From Gordionus sp. m RMFG-2023 (Eukaryota; Nematomorpha; Gordioida; Chordodea; Parachordodidae), in NCBI RefSeq assembly GCF_954871325.1, contig NC_088776.1, positions 27,018,508 to 27,082,507 on the forward strand: a stretch of 64,000 nucleotides of DNA, read 5' to 3'. Made by a program: the position numbers and the translations under genes. Positions 45,910 to 58,572 of the stretch are shown here, piece by piece (position 1 is the first letter of the stretch; the number at the start of each line of letters is the position of its first letter). The notes beneath the pieces are model-generated. The model had not been told where the DNA came from, did no database searches, and worked only from the letters and a program-made list of their open reading frames with translations.

Positions 45910-48699
45910 GTGTTTTCTCCCTTTCAAAGCCATCTCATGGTTAACTCTTGTTGTCAAGTATGCTTAAAAATAGTTTCGCTTAATTTAAATGGCGTGTTTA
46001 GGAAACATGGTTCACCCGTGTGCCACAATTCTGGAAAATTTCCCCTCTCTTACGGCCCAGATCCTTTAATTAACGCTCCTCACTCGTATGACCCCAGTCC
46101 ACCTTGTTCCTCAAGCTCTGTTGATTTATTCCTTAATTCGCATAAGCCCCCAGTTCTTTCTAGGATCCCTATAGCCGCCCGAGAGTCTATCTCAAGGTTC
46201 CTCACGTCACTTATAAATAATTTGAATTCGGATTTCTCCTCACTACCCTTATGGTTAGACCTGGTTAGTTTTTGTTTTCGAGTCCTAGTTAAACCCAAAA
46301 ATAAAATAAATAACTTATCTGCCTTAATTAAGGAAAAAGTTTCCAATTTTGGAAATACAATTATCGATGAATTTTCTCCTTCTTACGCTTTAAACCCCAA
46401 CTCCTTCCGTCACAAATTGATCTCCGAAAAACTAGATCTTGGAGATATTAGCGGTGCGGCCCGAATATTGTCTTCCGATGACTCTATTTCACCTATCAAC
46501 GTTACCATATTTAAACAACTTCTTGAAAAATATCCACGAGCGTCCCCTTTTAACATCCACCCGCATGCCTCCTCCCCTATTCCCTTTACCTGTGACGAAG
46601 TACTTAAGTGCTTAAAGTCCTTTAAAAAAGGGACGACAGGTGGGTTGGACAGCTTCAGACCTGGTTTCTTTGTGGAGCTAATTCAATGCTCTGATAGTGG
46701 TTTCATCGACCCTTTGTTGAAAGCATTAACCGAACTGTGCAATAATATCCTCGTACACGAAGTTCCCCTTTGCATTCGTCCTATTATTTTTGGCGCCCGT
46801 CTTGTCTCCTTGACCAAACCGGATGGCGGCGTTAGACCCATAGCCATAGGGTCATTCTTTCGTCGTTTAGTCGCCAAGGCTATTGTAAATAGGATTCGCT
46901 AAGGCCAGTTCCTTCTTATTTCCTTCACAGTTAGGATTTGGAGTGAGAGGTGGGTGTGAAGTGGCCTCACATGTTGCGCGTATTTTTATAAATACTGAGG
47001 CCGATAAGGTTTTCTGCAAGTTAGACTTCAGAAATGCCTTCAACACCATCCATAGGAGGTCATTCTTACCATCTTTTTTACACCATTTCTCAAAGTATGG
47101 GAATTTCCTTAATTCCTGTTATGGATTCCCTTCGTTACTCAAATTCGGGGAATTTTCCATATCCTCCGAAGAGGGGATACAGCAAGGTGATCCTCTAGGC
47201 CCCCTGCTCTTTACTATGGGGATTCATGATTTGATCAAATATTTAAAGTCTAATTTCCAATTAGACCTTAATTTATGGTATCTCGACGATGGCTCTTTTG
47301 GCGGTTCTTTATCCAATGTTATGTCGGCCATAGAGTACGTTGAAATGGAAGCCTCGAAAATTGGTCTTTCCCTAAATAGGAAAAAGTGTGAAATTTCCTC
47401 CCTCAACAATAAGGATTTTATTCCTCCCTTAGATTTTACAATCATTCCGCACGAGGAACTCTGTCTTTTAGGTTCCCCTATCGGTTTTTCAACCTCCTTT
47501 TGTCAAAAAACTTTTGACGATTTGATCCAGTCCCTTTCCAATTCACTCAAGAATCTTCCTCATCTCCCCAAGCATCAGTTCTTCTTTCTCACCAAAAAAT
47601 GTCTTTTTCTACCTAAATTCTTACATTTATTTAAATCTTCCACCGTTTTCCAGTACAATACTCTCCTTAAGGTCTTCGAATTAAAATTTAAACATTTTAT
47701 CGAATCCCTTTTAGGCTTAAATTTTTCCGATTTCAATTGGTCCCTCGCCTCTATGCCCGCTTACCGGGGTGGACTGGGATTGTCACCCCCCTTCCTTATG
47801 GCAATTGCGTGTTTTCTTTCATCTCGAATATCCTTCGCCGATTCTATTTCCTCGCTTATCGAGTTGGACGATCCCCTTTCAGCTAAACAAGAGTGGCTTA
47901 CTCTAATCACCCAAGACTCCGAGCAGCCAATTTCCTGTCATCTAAAGAGCTTCCTGGTCCCTATGCTTCAATGCTCGTTTGAAAAACTTTGTATGTATCC
48001 TGAGCTAACTAACCTTCAACTGCTCAGAAACGCAAAAAAAACTCTAACGGCCATGAATGGCTAGACGCGATTCCGAGTGGTAAAAAGGAAACGTTACTCA
48101 CAGACGATGAGTTTCAAACTGCCATTGGCCATAGGCTTGGTTGCCTTATCCCTTCTGTGGACACCTGTGCTGCCTGTCACAAACAGGTTGATCCTTTCTC
48201 TAGACATTGTTTCTCGTGCCTCAAAGTCAGTGGCCGTTTCCTGAGGCACGACAACCTTAATAGGTTAATCGGCAAAGCCTTGATTTCGGCCGGTTTCCCC
48301 AATAGCTTGGAGCCATTGGGTCTCCTAAATGCTGACGGTAAGCGTACTGACGGCATGTCTTTAACGTCTTGGCACGGCGGCAAAAGACTTGTCTGGGACG
48401 TCTCTTGTGTTACCTCCTTTCCGGCTAACGGAAATACCGACCCCTTGGAACTACAAGAAACCAATAAGATTAATAAATATAGATTCCTCCCTAACTCTTT
48501 TATATTTATTCCCCTAATTTTTAGCGTCCTTGGAAACCCCGGTCCCCAATCCCTAAAGTTCTTAAATCAATTGGGTAGAAGAATTTCGTTAAGGACAGGG
48601 GTTAAAAACGAGTCCCTATCTCTTAAACAAAAAGTCCAATTTGAAATCCTAAAGGGGAACTACAAATGTTTCTTCGAAACACTCCCATTTCCCTCCTAG
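45910..48699 (+). pseudogene. LINE reverse transcriptase with C-terminal restriction-like endonuclease, two frameshifts
   Basis: The first segment (45910-46902) has an N-terminal Cys/His stretch (CQVCLKIVSLN...), GTTGGLDSFRPGFF and PDGGVRPIAIGSFFRRLVA. The second (46943-48064) has RT motifs VFCKLDFRNAFNTIH, GIQQGDPLGPLLF and the active site WYLDDGSF, plus AYRGGLGL. The third (about 48060-48699) has CAACHKQVDPFSRHCFSC, a CCHC-type knuckle, then GKRTDGMSLTSW and RLVWDVSC, an endonuclease-like signature with the expected acidic residues. This order (finger, RT, CCHC, endonuclease) is that of R2-type LINEs. Frame changes near 46895 and 48064 break an otherwise continuous protein of about 930 residues. 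Confidence 0.85.
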
Positions 48700-48799
48700 T
48701 TTATCAAATATAGTCATTTGTTGTATTAAATTAAAATAAAACTTTATTATATTTATTCCCTTTTATTGTTAGTTGATTTTTAACACTCGTTTCACTGTA

Positions 48800-49500
48800 A
48801 TAAAAATATTGCTATTCCTACTTTTAAAAGATATTATATTATTTCTATTTCAATTTTATTATATAACTCAAATATAATAATTTATATATATTTTATGGAA
48901 AAATTATCTTTCAAAATAAAAGTTATTAATGGTTTTCCAACTGTTTATTAAATATTGATACAATTATTTACAACATATATGTATTTATTAAGTATATAAA
49001 TAAAATTTAAATATAACCATTATCAAATAATAGGTTCATACTGTTGTGAATAATTATAATAATTTATTTTTTCAATTTCGTTTTTTTCAAAAAAATTATT
49101 TTTTTTTATAAAGAAATAATTATTATTATATATATCATTTTTTAATATATAAAAAAGATTTCGAAAATTTATTAATTTTTTCTTATATATATCATTTTTT
49201 AATATATAAAAAAGATTTCGAAAATTTATTTTTCTTTGGGTTTAAAATTATAATATATTTTGCAAATTCTATTAATAAATAAAATGTTGTATGCTAACCG
49301 TGTTATTTTATTTTAAATATATTGAAATTTACAAATCTATCTCAGTGTGTTAGTTTTTACCTCAGTATCAGTTATTGTCATCTCAGTATAGCAATCCCAA
49401 CCGTTTGTTAGTTGTTACCTCAGTATCAGTTTTTTGTAATCTCAGTGTAGCAGTTGCAACACATACTAATTTTAATAACTGAAAGGTAATATAAAAAAAA
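48800..49500. repeat. AT-rich spacer with two small tandem duplications
   Basis: A ~57-base unit (ATATATCATTTTTTAATATA followed by AAAAAGATTTCGAAAATTTA) occurs twice at about 49130-49232. A ~68-base unit with ACCTCAGTATCAGTT and ATCTCAGTGTAGCA-like pieces occurs about twice at 49335-49465, just beyond the 3' end of the RTE LINE. No coding content is seen. Confidence 0.55.
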
Positions 49501-49516
49501 TTTTTTTTCTCTCTCT

Positions 49517-49966
49517 TTAGCTTTCACCTTTTCTGGTGATGAGTTCCTTCAATATCTCTCTCCACTTTATGTTATTCACACTATCTCGTTTATCTAATTT
49601 ATACTTCTTCATATTGGCTCTAACTATATGGCCCCATTGAAGTTTTGGCCTTCCTCTTTTACGTTTACCCATCACTTCCAAACTCTCAACCTTATTTCCT
49701 ATGTAGTTCATAGGCCTTCTCATTGTATGCCCATACCGCCTAAGTCTGTTTACCATTATCTTAGTCTTAATGGGCACTACCTTTAAACTTCCTAGTATTC
49801 TTGTACTTCGCACCTTATCCTTTCTTGTTACCCCAGCAATCATCCTCAGCATTCTCATCTCCATAGTTTGTAGACTTCTATCGTCTGATTCTTTGGTTGG
49901 CCATGTTTCCGAACTATATAGAATAGTTGGTTGTACTATGGAATGGAACTGTAAATTTTTCTCCAC
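49517..49966 (-). pseudogene. C-terminal domain of the RTE-like LINE protein
   Basis: It contains SIVQPTILYSSETWP, ETLQTMEMRMLR-like RSLQTMEMRMLRMIAGV, MVNRLRRYGHTMRR and GKRKRGRPKLQW, the usual end of RTE/related LINE proteins, followed by a stop. 150 codons remain open. Confidence 0.88.
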
Positions 49967-50187
49967 TTTAACTACCCTTGATTAATTTTACTCTTTATCT
50001 CTTTTTCTGTGGTGCCGTTTGTTTGTATCTTGGAGCCTTAATATTTGCAGCTTTCAATTGCCGATATCTGCCATTCATTTATATAAATGCTCTCTGTTTC
50101 ATCTCCTCCTATCACCATATACTCCGTCTTTAATCCGTGCTTTTCTAGGATATTTATCCAACTCACTTCTTTCATTTCATCCTTGGA

Positions 50188-50532
50188 TTAGGCAAGTATC
50201 ACAATATCATCTGCAAATAATATATTCCATGGGACTGTTTGAGGTATAGACTGTGATAATACATCTATTATTGTAATGAAGAGAAGTGGGCTGAGAGCCG
50301 ACCCTTGATGAACTCCCTCGGCTATTGTGAAGCCTGCTGAAGTACCTGTTGTGCTATGGACCATTGTTATATGGCCTATATACATATCCTGTATTATTCT
50401 TATATATTTTTCGGGAACCTTTTTCTGGCGTAGCGCCCACCAGATAAGTTTTCTAGGGATTCTATCGAAGGCCTTTTCTAGATCGAAGACCATGTGTAGC
50501 TTTTTGTTCTTTTCCCTATATTTTTCACTCAT
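50188..50532 (-). pseudogene. Reverse transcriptase core of the RTE-like LINE
   Basis: It contains LHMVFDLEKAFDRIPRKLIW, VHQGSALSPLLFITIID and WNILFADDIVILA, the RT motifs with the FADD active site typical of the RTE clade and related LINEs. Frames before and after continue the protein only in pieces. Confidence 0.88.
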
Positions 50533-52447
50533 TTGCCTAATTGCGTGGATTGCATCAGTTGTTGATCATCCAGGTATAAAGTCAAACTGAGTTTCTCCTA
50601 TTTTGATTATGTCTCTTAACCTTTTTCCATTATTTTTTCGTAGAGTTTAGTACAGTGTGACATTAGTTTAATGCCCCTGTAATTTCGACAATTGTGTGGA
50701 TCTCCTTTATTTTTGAAGATAGGAACTATATAGTTCTGCCTCCATTTTTGAGGGATCTCTTCATTTCCCAGTATTTTATTTTACAGATTTGGGAGGAAAT
50801 GTATTCCATCATCTCCTAGTGCTTTTAGGCTTTCTATTGGAATAACATCTGGACTACTAGCTTTGTTGTTTTTCATAGGCTTGAGGCATTTGATTATTTC
50901 TTGTTCTGTTATTGGTTGAATAAGGTTTTGTTATGGGGAGTGTTCATCTAGGTGTAGTATGTGGGGATAAAGTTTCGAAGCTCCTGAAAATATTCTTTCC
51001 ATCTATTCATAATTTCAATTTCCTTTATTATCTATTTCCCATCTTTATTTTTGATTACTTTCGGAGCTCCGTTTATATCCCTAGAATTCTTTTCTCGCTG
51101 TTTGGCTAATCTGTATATTTTATTTTGCCCTAATTTGGTATGTAGTTCTTCATACATGTCATCGTATGCCGTAGCTTTAGCCCTAGCCACCGCCTTTGTA
51201 GCTATTCTCTTGGATTTTTTGTAATTTGTCTTGTCATTTGGGGTTTTGGATTTGTATCATATTTTATATAGGGCTTTTTCTCCTGTATAGTGGTTTGTAC
51301 CTCTTCATTCCACCACCATAGTATTTTGTATGATTTGTTGCCTCCCCATGTCAAGCCTAGTGTAGATTTGGTAGTGTCTATTAATCTGGATGAAAGGTTT
51401 GTCCACATTTTTTCACTGAATTCTGAGGAATCTATTGTTTAAATGTTTGCATTGATTGCAAAGGCATTTGTCATTGTTTTTTATTTACCCCATTTGATGC
51501 ATGGTTCATGTTTTATCTTATTTTGAGTGGATTTATTTAAGATGTGTAAATCCATGACTAGTAGCTTGTATTGAGCGGCAATATCTTCTCCTGGGATGAC
51601 TTTGCAGTCTATTACATCTTTTAATGAGAGATAAGCATGTAATCTATCTGGATTTCCTTGTACCACTTTCATATGTTATTAAATGACTGTTCTTTTTCTT
51701 ATAGTAGGTGTTGGTTATAGTAGGTGTTGGTTTAGGCAAGGCCGAAGGCTTGCGCAAATTTCAGTACATGCCCTCCTTCATTATTTCTTTCTCCATATTC
51801 AAAACCATCATGATGCCTTTTGTAGCTATCTCTTGCTTTTCCCACATGCGCATTTAAGTCACCACCAATTATGACTAGGTTATCCTTAGGGATTTCCATT
51901 ACAGCTTCATCAAGGATAGCTCCAAAGTCCTCTTTCTATTCTTCCTTGCAACCCGTTTGAGGAGCATATACTGAAAGGATGTGTAGTATTGATTGATAAA
52001 TGTACAGTTTTATCTTCATTAGTCCATCAGAGATCCTGTTGACTTCTACTACTGAGGAGATTGGAGATGGGTATAAATTGTACTATAATGGAATTGTTAG
52101 CAATAGGAACGGTGTCAAGATCATCCTCAGTCAAGATTAAAGTCTTCTGACCTTTCTATTACGTCTCTTGTATGCACGCTATATCAACTTTTCTATTGTT
52201 CAACATTGATGCCAATTCTTTCGTCTTACCTTTAAATGTACCAATATTTAAACTTGATAACCTTGTCTTCTTTGCTTTGACCTTTATTTTACTTTCCACA
52301 GGGGATGTCTAAACCCTGCGCGTCGCTTGGAGGGAACGCCCTAGCTTTCATATTCATATTTTCATTTGTGTCTTTCATTTTTGTTTATTGGACAAGTATT
52401 CTTAGCACCCGGCTGGCCAAGACTGTCGGTGACCGGGGTGTCATCTC

Positions 52448-52855
52448 TGTTGTAAATTATAGATTTAATTTGCATAAAGATTTCTTTTGGATTTTGTTGT
52501 ACTTTATATGTAATTTGCATAAAGAATTCTTGTGGATTTATTGTTATAACGCGTGATAAAAAGATGATATTTGAATAGTTATGATTAATTATAAGAAGAT
52601 TGAAAAGAGTATAAAAAGGCAAATTTTTACGATACAAATAATCTTTGATTTTTTTAAAATTATTAATTTTTTTTAATTATATTTTATTTTATTTTATGTT
52701 CTTTTTTTATGATTTTTATTATTATAATTTTGAATAAAGACTTAAAGTTGATTTTATGATTTCGTGATTCCTAATTATTATTAATTTCCTTTTTATATAT
52801 ATATTGTTTTCTATTTTATATTTAGGTTTTGATGCACAATGACAAACTTGTCGTT
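52448..52855 (+). repeat. 5' LTR
   Basis: Direct partner of 54867-55272. It includes TATAAAAAGGCAAATTT as a possible TATA region and AATAAAGAC as a possible poly-A signal, both kept in the other LTR. Confidence 0.92.
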
Positions 52856-54866
52856 GTGACAATGGTGTTGGAGAGCGGAGGAGACCGGCCCTTTACAACT
52901 TTTATTCTAATGCAAATCACGCATTGTGACCGGTAGGACAACAAGGAGATGTGTCAAACTGTATTCTAATACAAAAAAAAAATTCCAGAAGAACGTAAGA
53001 AAAATATGTAAATAAAGATGAAAAGGAAAAATTATGTTGTTAAGCTTATGTTTAGTAGGAATATAAAATCTAAAATTAAAGACAAAGGTAACATTCATAG
53101 TAGAAAGATATAATTGTGTTTAGTTATTTAAAGGTGATAATTAGGAATTTTATATTTAGAAGTTACTGGTAAACTAAAAACCATTGGAATTTTGAAACTA
53201 ATAAAGACTATGATATTATAGATTTTAGAATTATTATCAAGTGATCACTAGAAATAACTTTGACAAAGAAATAGAAACATAAATTGCGAAAGTTAATATT
53301 TAACTAATAGGTTGCTGAGATATAATAATTAAAAAATTCGGTGAATAAGATTAGAATATAACTTTATTGTTAGGAAATAGTTGATTAAATTCTTATTGAA
53401 GATTTACGTTTAACTTTTATTTTAAGGGCTGCGAGAGATAAAACATCTCAAGGATTAATGTGAATTAGTATATTAGGTTGTAGATTAACCAAAAAATCTT
53501 CATAGAGAGAATCGGCTTTTCGTCATTAGAAAATTTATGCCGCAATCGAGCTCAATTTGAGATCGGATTTTTATTTTGAATCATGAATAAGATTTAAGAA
53601 GAATCATACAATATTATTCTAATAATACACAAGGAAAAACATGCTTTAGAAATATACATATCAGTTTTCAACAACGGTTGTGCGAAAAATTATAATGATT
53701 AGATTTCATAAGTTCTTCAAAGACGTGGGGTGAAAACCATAGTGATTAGAATTAAGAGGTTGTTCATAAACGTAAGTATGAAAACTTTTATGATTAGATG
53801 TCATTGATTTCTCAACAACGTATGTATGAAAAGAGATTTATATATTTCAGCAGTTTTTTTTAAAGACTTGAGTGTCAAAGAGTACATGAGGAAATAAATA
53901 TACAATGATAATTGTTTTAGGTTTTGATATATATTTTAGAATAGGATTTTTAGATATAAATTTAGTATAGACATGGCTGAAAAGAAGATGAAGATCAATA
54001 GCTAAAGGATGAGTACAAGTAAATTTTTCAATGAAAATATGGGTCTATAGGCTTCATTAAGGGGAGCGGGGTGATAGAATTTGATATATTTATATAATTT
54101 ATTATATTTTGCTACGTATTATAAATTTAAGATTTAGTATCATTTACGCCATTTATTAAAGGCAGAATTAGTTTAGAGGAGATAAATGTAGACATTAGGA
54201 TAAGGTTGGTATGATTATATATTTTATTAGTATATTTGTATTAGGTAGTTTATATTTGAGAATAAATATAAGAAAGTAATAAAATATTTGAAGTTATTTA
54301 AATAGATTATTTTAGGTAGAAGTAGATTAGATGTGATTACCCGAGATCTCAGCAAGGGTAGACTGTCGTAGAAGACCCGGAAGTCTGAAAGATAGATACG
54401 ATTACAAGAATTAGAGGCAACAACCAATCAATTACAAGAGAAAGGGGAAAACAATCAAATTGATAGAAAGTAGGGTCAAGACGTTATGCTGCAATCGTTA
54501 ATCGCTGACCAATAATAGCCAATTATTACCGAGACTTTAGTCTTGATAGGAAACAAGCTACGATAAATTGTAAAAAAGATTAAGACAGACTAGCAAAAAA
54601 ACAAGAGAGGAAAAGAAACTGGATGTCATCGATAATCGTTATCAATCGTGGATAGTGGAAAACAGGCGTGTATCAAGTTCGTCAGTGGCTTACAGCGATA
54701 AAAAGCTGATCGTTTCACAGGGTGACAAGCGACAGATAGAATCAAAAATTGCAAGCGACAAAGCCTTCGTTAGAACTTAGAAGACAGCAAAAATTAAGAA
54801 GAATAAGTCGAGATCGAAAGAAGATTGATCATTCGCAGAATGTTGGGTCTAATTTAAGTAGGGAGG

Positions 54867-55272
54867 TGTTGTAAATTATAGATTTAATTTGCATAAAGAT
54901 TTCTTTTGGATTTTGTTGTACTTTATATGTAATTTGCATAAAGAATTCTTGTGGATTTATTGTTATAACGCGTGATAAAAAGATGATATTTGAATAGTTA
55001 TGATTAATTATAAGAAGATTGAAAAGAGTATAAAAAGGCAAATTTTTACGATACAAATAATCTTTGATTTTTTTTAAATTATTAATTTTTTTAAATTATT
55101 TTATTTTATTTTATGTTCTTTTTTTATGATTTTTATTATTATAATTTTGAATAAAGACTTAAAGTTGATTTTATGATTTCGTGATTCCTAATTATTATTA
55201 ATTTCCTTTATATATATATATTGTTTTCTATTTTATATTTAGGTTTTGATGCACAATGGCAAACTTGTCGTT
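54867..55272 (+). repeat. 3' LTR
   Basis: Near-identical to the 5' LTR; it follows directly after the purine tract and is followed by the TCTC target duplication. Confidence 0.92.
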
Positions 55273-55722
55273 TCTCTAAGCTCCGAAATTCATCTAAGGT
55301 ATAAAATAACAAATACAATTAAATATTTACATATCTTTTAATAAATAACTAATAATTGAATCATATCAAGCATTTTGAATATTTTAATTTTTATTTTAAT
55401 TTTTTTAAAACATAAATGTGTCCAAAGTGTTTTGTTATTAATTTTTGAAAATTATAAAATTTTAAGGATTTTTTTATAACATTTTGGACGCAGTCTGAAG
55501 AAAAAATCATGCTAATATTTAATTTGTTATTTTTTTTACTTATCAAAATTCTTTATATAAAATTTTGGAAAAACGCACAACACATAATAAAATATCATTA
55601 TGCAAATGTTAATATGTTAGGCGGCTCATATTTATCAAAAATTATAAAAATATCACGAAATTAACATTGCTCTAGCCTCACCAAAAAATAATATTTCGAA
55701 ATCTAATTTTTATTTATGTTGT

Positions 55723-58572
55723 ATTCCATATCAAATCAACTGAAGATTCAACCCGACCCCCTACGATTTTTTTTTAAATTTGTATAATGGTAGTATATAC
55801 ACTAACTAGTAAAAATATAAAATTTTAATTCTCAACTCTGCTTACTTCATGAGATATGGCCATCTTTAGAAATGCAGGAATTCCAAAATACACTATATTT
55901 AATTTTAAATATCTCAAAAAGTAATTAAGCTAAAGACATGATTTTAATTTTATTAAATAGCTCTAAAATAGCTCTTTATTATGATATAAAATTTACTTTA
56001 TTGAAAAAAAGTCTATTATCAAAACCATAAATAGAAAACCGGAAATGGCTATAAAATAAAAATTGCTCTTTTTTTTCTTTTAAATTTTTTTTACATATAG
56101 ACATTATACTTCTTAATATTTGTACAAAATCCTAGATTGGGACAAGTACTGGGTAAATAGTTATTACACTTTAAATATAAGTAGTATGGCTTAAATCCTA
56201 TATTATACCAAATATAGAGTAATTATTTTTTTAAAAAAGTTGGCAATATATTTGAATAATAGCATTAAAACTAAAATCCTAAAAAATTTTATTATTTTGC
56301 AATTTTTAAATGTTAAAAAACTCAAAACAACATTTACCAAATTGTATTGTATTATTTTAAATATAACGCAAAACGCCTTAATTTGGAGGCATTATAAGGA
56401 ATAAATAATAAGATTTTGTAAAAAGTAATAAAGTAACAACTATGATAATAAAAAGTGAGCTCAATAATCTCTTCACCCCAACCTAAAGATTATATTCGTC
56501 CCAAATTTATTCTTTAATTCGAGATTTGACCTGGAAACTCTGTGAGTGAATGATGAAGTTTATTTTTCATTGCCAGGCAATTAATTATTATTGTAATCGT
56601 CAGAAATATATTTTTATTTTAAAGATTATTTTAATCTAATTATAATTAATTAAAATTAAATAATTATATTTGGCATAAAGTCAATATTCAAAATTAATTC
56701 CAACAGCAACAGTCGTCATTTTTATTGATTAATTTTACATAGCCATTTTTCTAAAAAATTAAATTTATTTATTAGTTTAAAAAAATTATATTTTAAATGT
56801 TTACAATTCCTGTAAAGTGCTGCAACCCATTTCGAATAAAATCTCATTCAGTACGTTACGATCTTAGAGGTGTTTTATAATGGATGATACAAGTGAATTC
56901 TAGCTTATCAATTAATCAAAAATTTGTAGTTCTTGCCGGAAAAAATTTAAAAAATATTCAACAAATCCCATCTTACCTTTTACTTCTACGATCCCTATCA
57001 CATTACCTTCTATTAATTTTAAGTTAATTATAATTGAGGGTAAATTAGATAAGTTAACTGCAAACCAGCATAACTTTCCATTTCCTCCCTTAAAAGATTA
57101 TAAACATTACATTGTGCAAAGTCTATGCAATCCACCCCAGCCTTGCTGTTACTTTAGGAAATGCCAAATGTGTCCCGGCACTTTGGACTTAAAGAAAAAC
57201 TACACTTATTGTTTGATAATAATGCCATAGATTATATAAAATTTAAACAATGGTTGGCAGCTGACCGTACTACACTCAAAACTTTAACAAAGTCCGCCAA
57301 CGAATTTGTGGAGCATTTGATTGAAAAATTATATATTTTAATTCCTCATGCATTTATTTCTTCGGATTAAGTCATTAAAATCGAATTTGAAGGATGGGGA
57401 ATATCTAATAATATCCGATTTTGCAGAGAACTACGCTTTTTTTAGTTCAAAATCACACTCAAGGTTTCCATTGGACTAATAATCAGGTAACACTTTATCC
57501 TTTTATGATTTATTACCGCGAAGGCGATATCATCAAACATTTAAGTTACATGATTATATCAGATTGTCTCAAACACAATACTTGTTCCTTTCATTTATTT
57601 CAAATAAAATTGATTCATGGCATTTTTTTGCAACTGCACATGGCAAAACTCCTTGCGATAGTTTAGGGGGAATTACTAAGTGGTTGGCGGCTAGAGCAAG
57701 CCTGCAACGTCCTTGAAAATCATATAATTATGCGAGAACCAATATCATGGGAATTAATTATATATTTGTTAGCAACGTAGAATATTTAAGAATGGAAATC
57801 AATCTTGAAAATAGATTTTTAATGGCCAAACGTTAATATGTTTATTAGAATATTAATTTCCCATTAATTAACTAAATAAAGTTATAAATATTTTTACAAT
57901 TATTTTCCTTCTAAAATAAAATAGCTAAACTTATGTGCTAAATATGACACAATGTCTACTAGTGATCTACATAGGGCCTAATTTTTCTAACACTGCCAGA
58001 AAGATTTATAAAAAAATATATCCTGCCCGATCCTAAACGAATTTTCTTCTTATTTGTTTCGTAAATTACTATACATTTAGTATAATATAGGATTTAAGCC
58101 ATATTACTTATATTTAAAGTGTAATAACTTTTGGCCCAGTACTCGTCCCAATCTAGGATTTTGTACAAATATTAAGATGTATAATGTCTATCTGTTAAAA
58201 AAATTTAAAAGAAAAAAAAGAGCAATTTTTATTCTATAGCTATTTCCGGTTTTCTATTTCCAGTTTTTAGTAATAGACTTTTTTTCAATAAAGTAAATTT
58301 TATATATCATAATAAAGAGCTATTTTAGAGCTATTTAATAAAATTAAAATCATGTCTTTAGCTTAATTACTTTTTAGATATTTAAAATTAAATATAGTGT
58401 ATTTTGGAATTTCCGCCTTTCTAAAGATGGCCATATCTCATGAAGTAAGCTGAATTGAGAATTAAAATTTTATATTTTTTTAGTTAGTATATATACTACC
58501 AAAATGCAAATTTTTAAAAAAATCGAATGGGGTCGGGTTGACAATCGACTATTTTTGGTTGATTTAATATAC
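55723..58572 (+). mobile_element. Long-TIR DNA transposon, ~2.85 kb, decayed transposase
   Basis: Terminal inverted repeats of about 480 bases pair 55723-56215 with 58085-58572. Examples are ATTCCATATCAAATCAAC, GATATGGCCATCTTTAGAAA and ATCCTAGATTGGGACAAGTA, with few differences. The transposase remnant on the plus strand (57080-57780) belongs to the same family as in the 16005-19840 element. The N-terminal coding part is not recognisable in 56220-57060. Confidence 0.85.
57080..57780 (+). pseudogene. Transposase of the long-TIR family, C-terminal two thirds, broken
   Basis: The block from 57080 reads VQSLCNPPQPCCYFRKCQMC, then KFKQWLAADRTTLKTL and NEFVEHLIEKLYILIPHAFI, ending in a stop near 57369. 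After it come QNHTQGFHWTNNQVTLYPF and YMIISDCLKHNTCSFHLF (57421-57666). Shortly after, in another frame, LQLHMAKLLAIV overlaps a trace of the TxHGKTPCD..GG motif. These blocks match, in order, the protein family whose N-terminal parts are better kept at 18198-19118. At least three stops or frame changes occur. Confidence 0.72.

Larger units (their letters stand above)
44483..48721 (+). mobile_element. RLE-type LINE (R2-like layout), ~4.2 kb, inserted in the mariner TIR
   Basis: The boundaries are set by the interrupted TIR: the inner TIR stops at 44482 and the outer resumes at 48722, with at most a base or two changed and no clear target duplication. It holds two 384-base 5' repeats (44563-45283), a pyrimidine-rich leader (45300-45900), one long coding region (45910-48699) and a very short 3' UTR without a poly-A tail. 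It seems nearly full-length and only lightly decayed. Confidence 0.88.
42714..48797 (+). mobile_element. Tc1/mariner-like transposon with ~127-bp TIRs, right TIR split by a LINE
   Basis: The left end CAGTGAAACGAGTG... (42714-42840) pairs with the right end in two pieces. 48722-48797 matches the outer ~76 bases, and 44433-44482 matches the inner ~50 bases. A TA dinucleotide flanks both ends (42712-42713 and 48798-48799), the family's target duplication. Without the LINE (44483-48721) the element would be about 1.85 kb, a normal size. The transposase is at 42961-44032. Confidence 0.93.
49500..52440 (-). mobile_element. RTE-like LINE, decayed
   Basis: Read on the minus strand from 52440: a 5' region (52440-52290), an endonuclease-type domain in scraps (52290-51680), a spacer segment with LTWGGNKSYKILWWWNEEVQ (51408-51202), reverse transcriptase (50600-50180) and a C-terminal basic domain (49966-49517). 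The whole ORF order is kept but is broken by many stops and frame changes. Its 5' end abuts the LTR element at 52448. Confidence 0.85.
52448..55272 (+). mobile_element. LTR element without coding domains, near-identical LTRs
   Basis: A 408-base LTR (52448-52855) and a 406-base LTR (54867-55272) differ by only a few bases and length changes in T or TA runs. Both begin TGTTGTAAATTATAG and end AACTTGTCGTT. The 4-base sequence TCTC flanks both sides (52444-52447 and 55273-55276). A purine tract AAGTAGGGAGG precedes the 3' LTR, and a TGG-starting primer-site-like stretch lies just after the 5' LTR. The ~2-kb interior shows no gag, protease, RT or integrase, so this looks like a non-autonomous, recently moved element. 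It sits at the 5' end of the RTE LINE. Confidence 0.9.

Noticed and set aside
52305-52556. Plus-strand open frame spanning the RTE/LTR boundary
   Set aside because: It crosses the junction of the RTE LINE 5' end and the 5' LTR and has no domain; an artefact of the junction.
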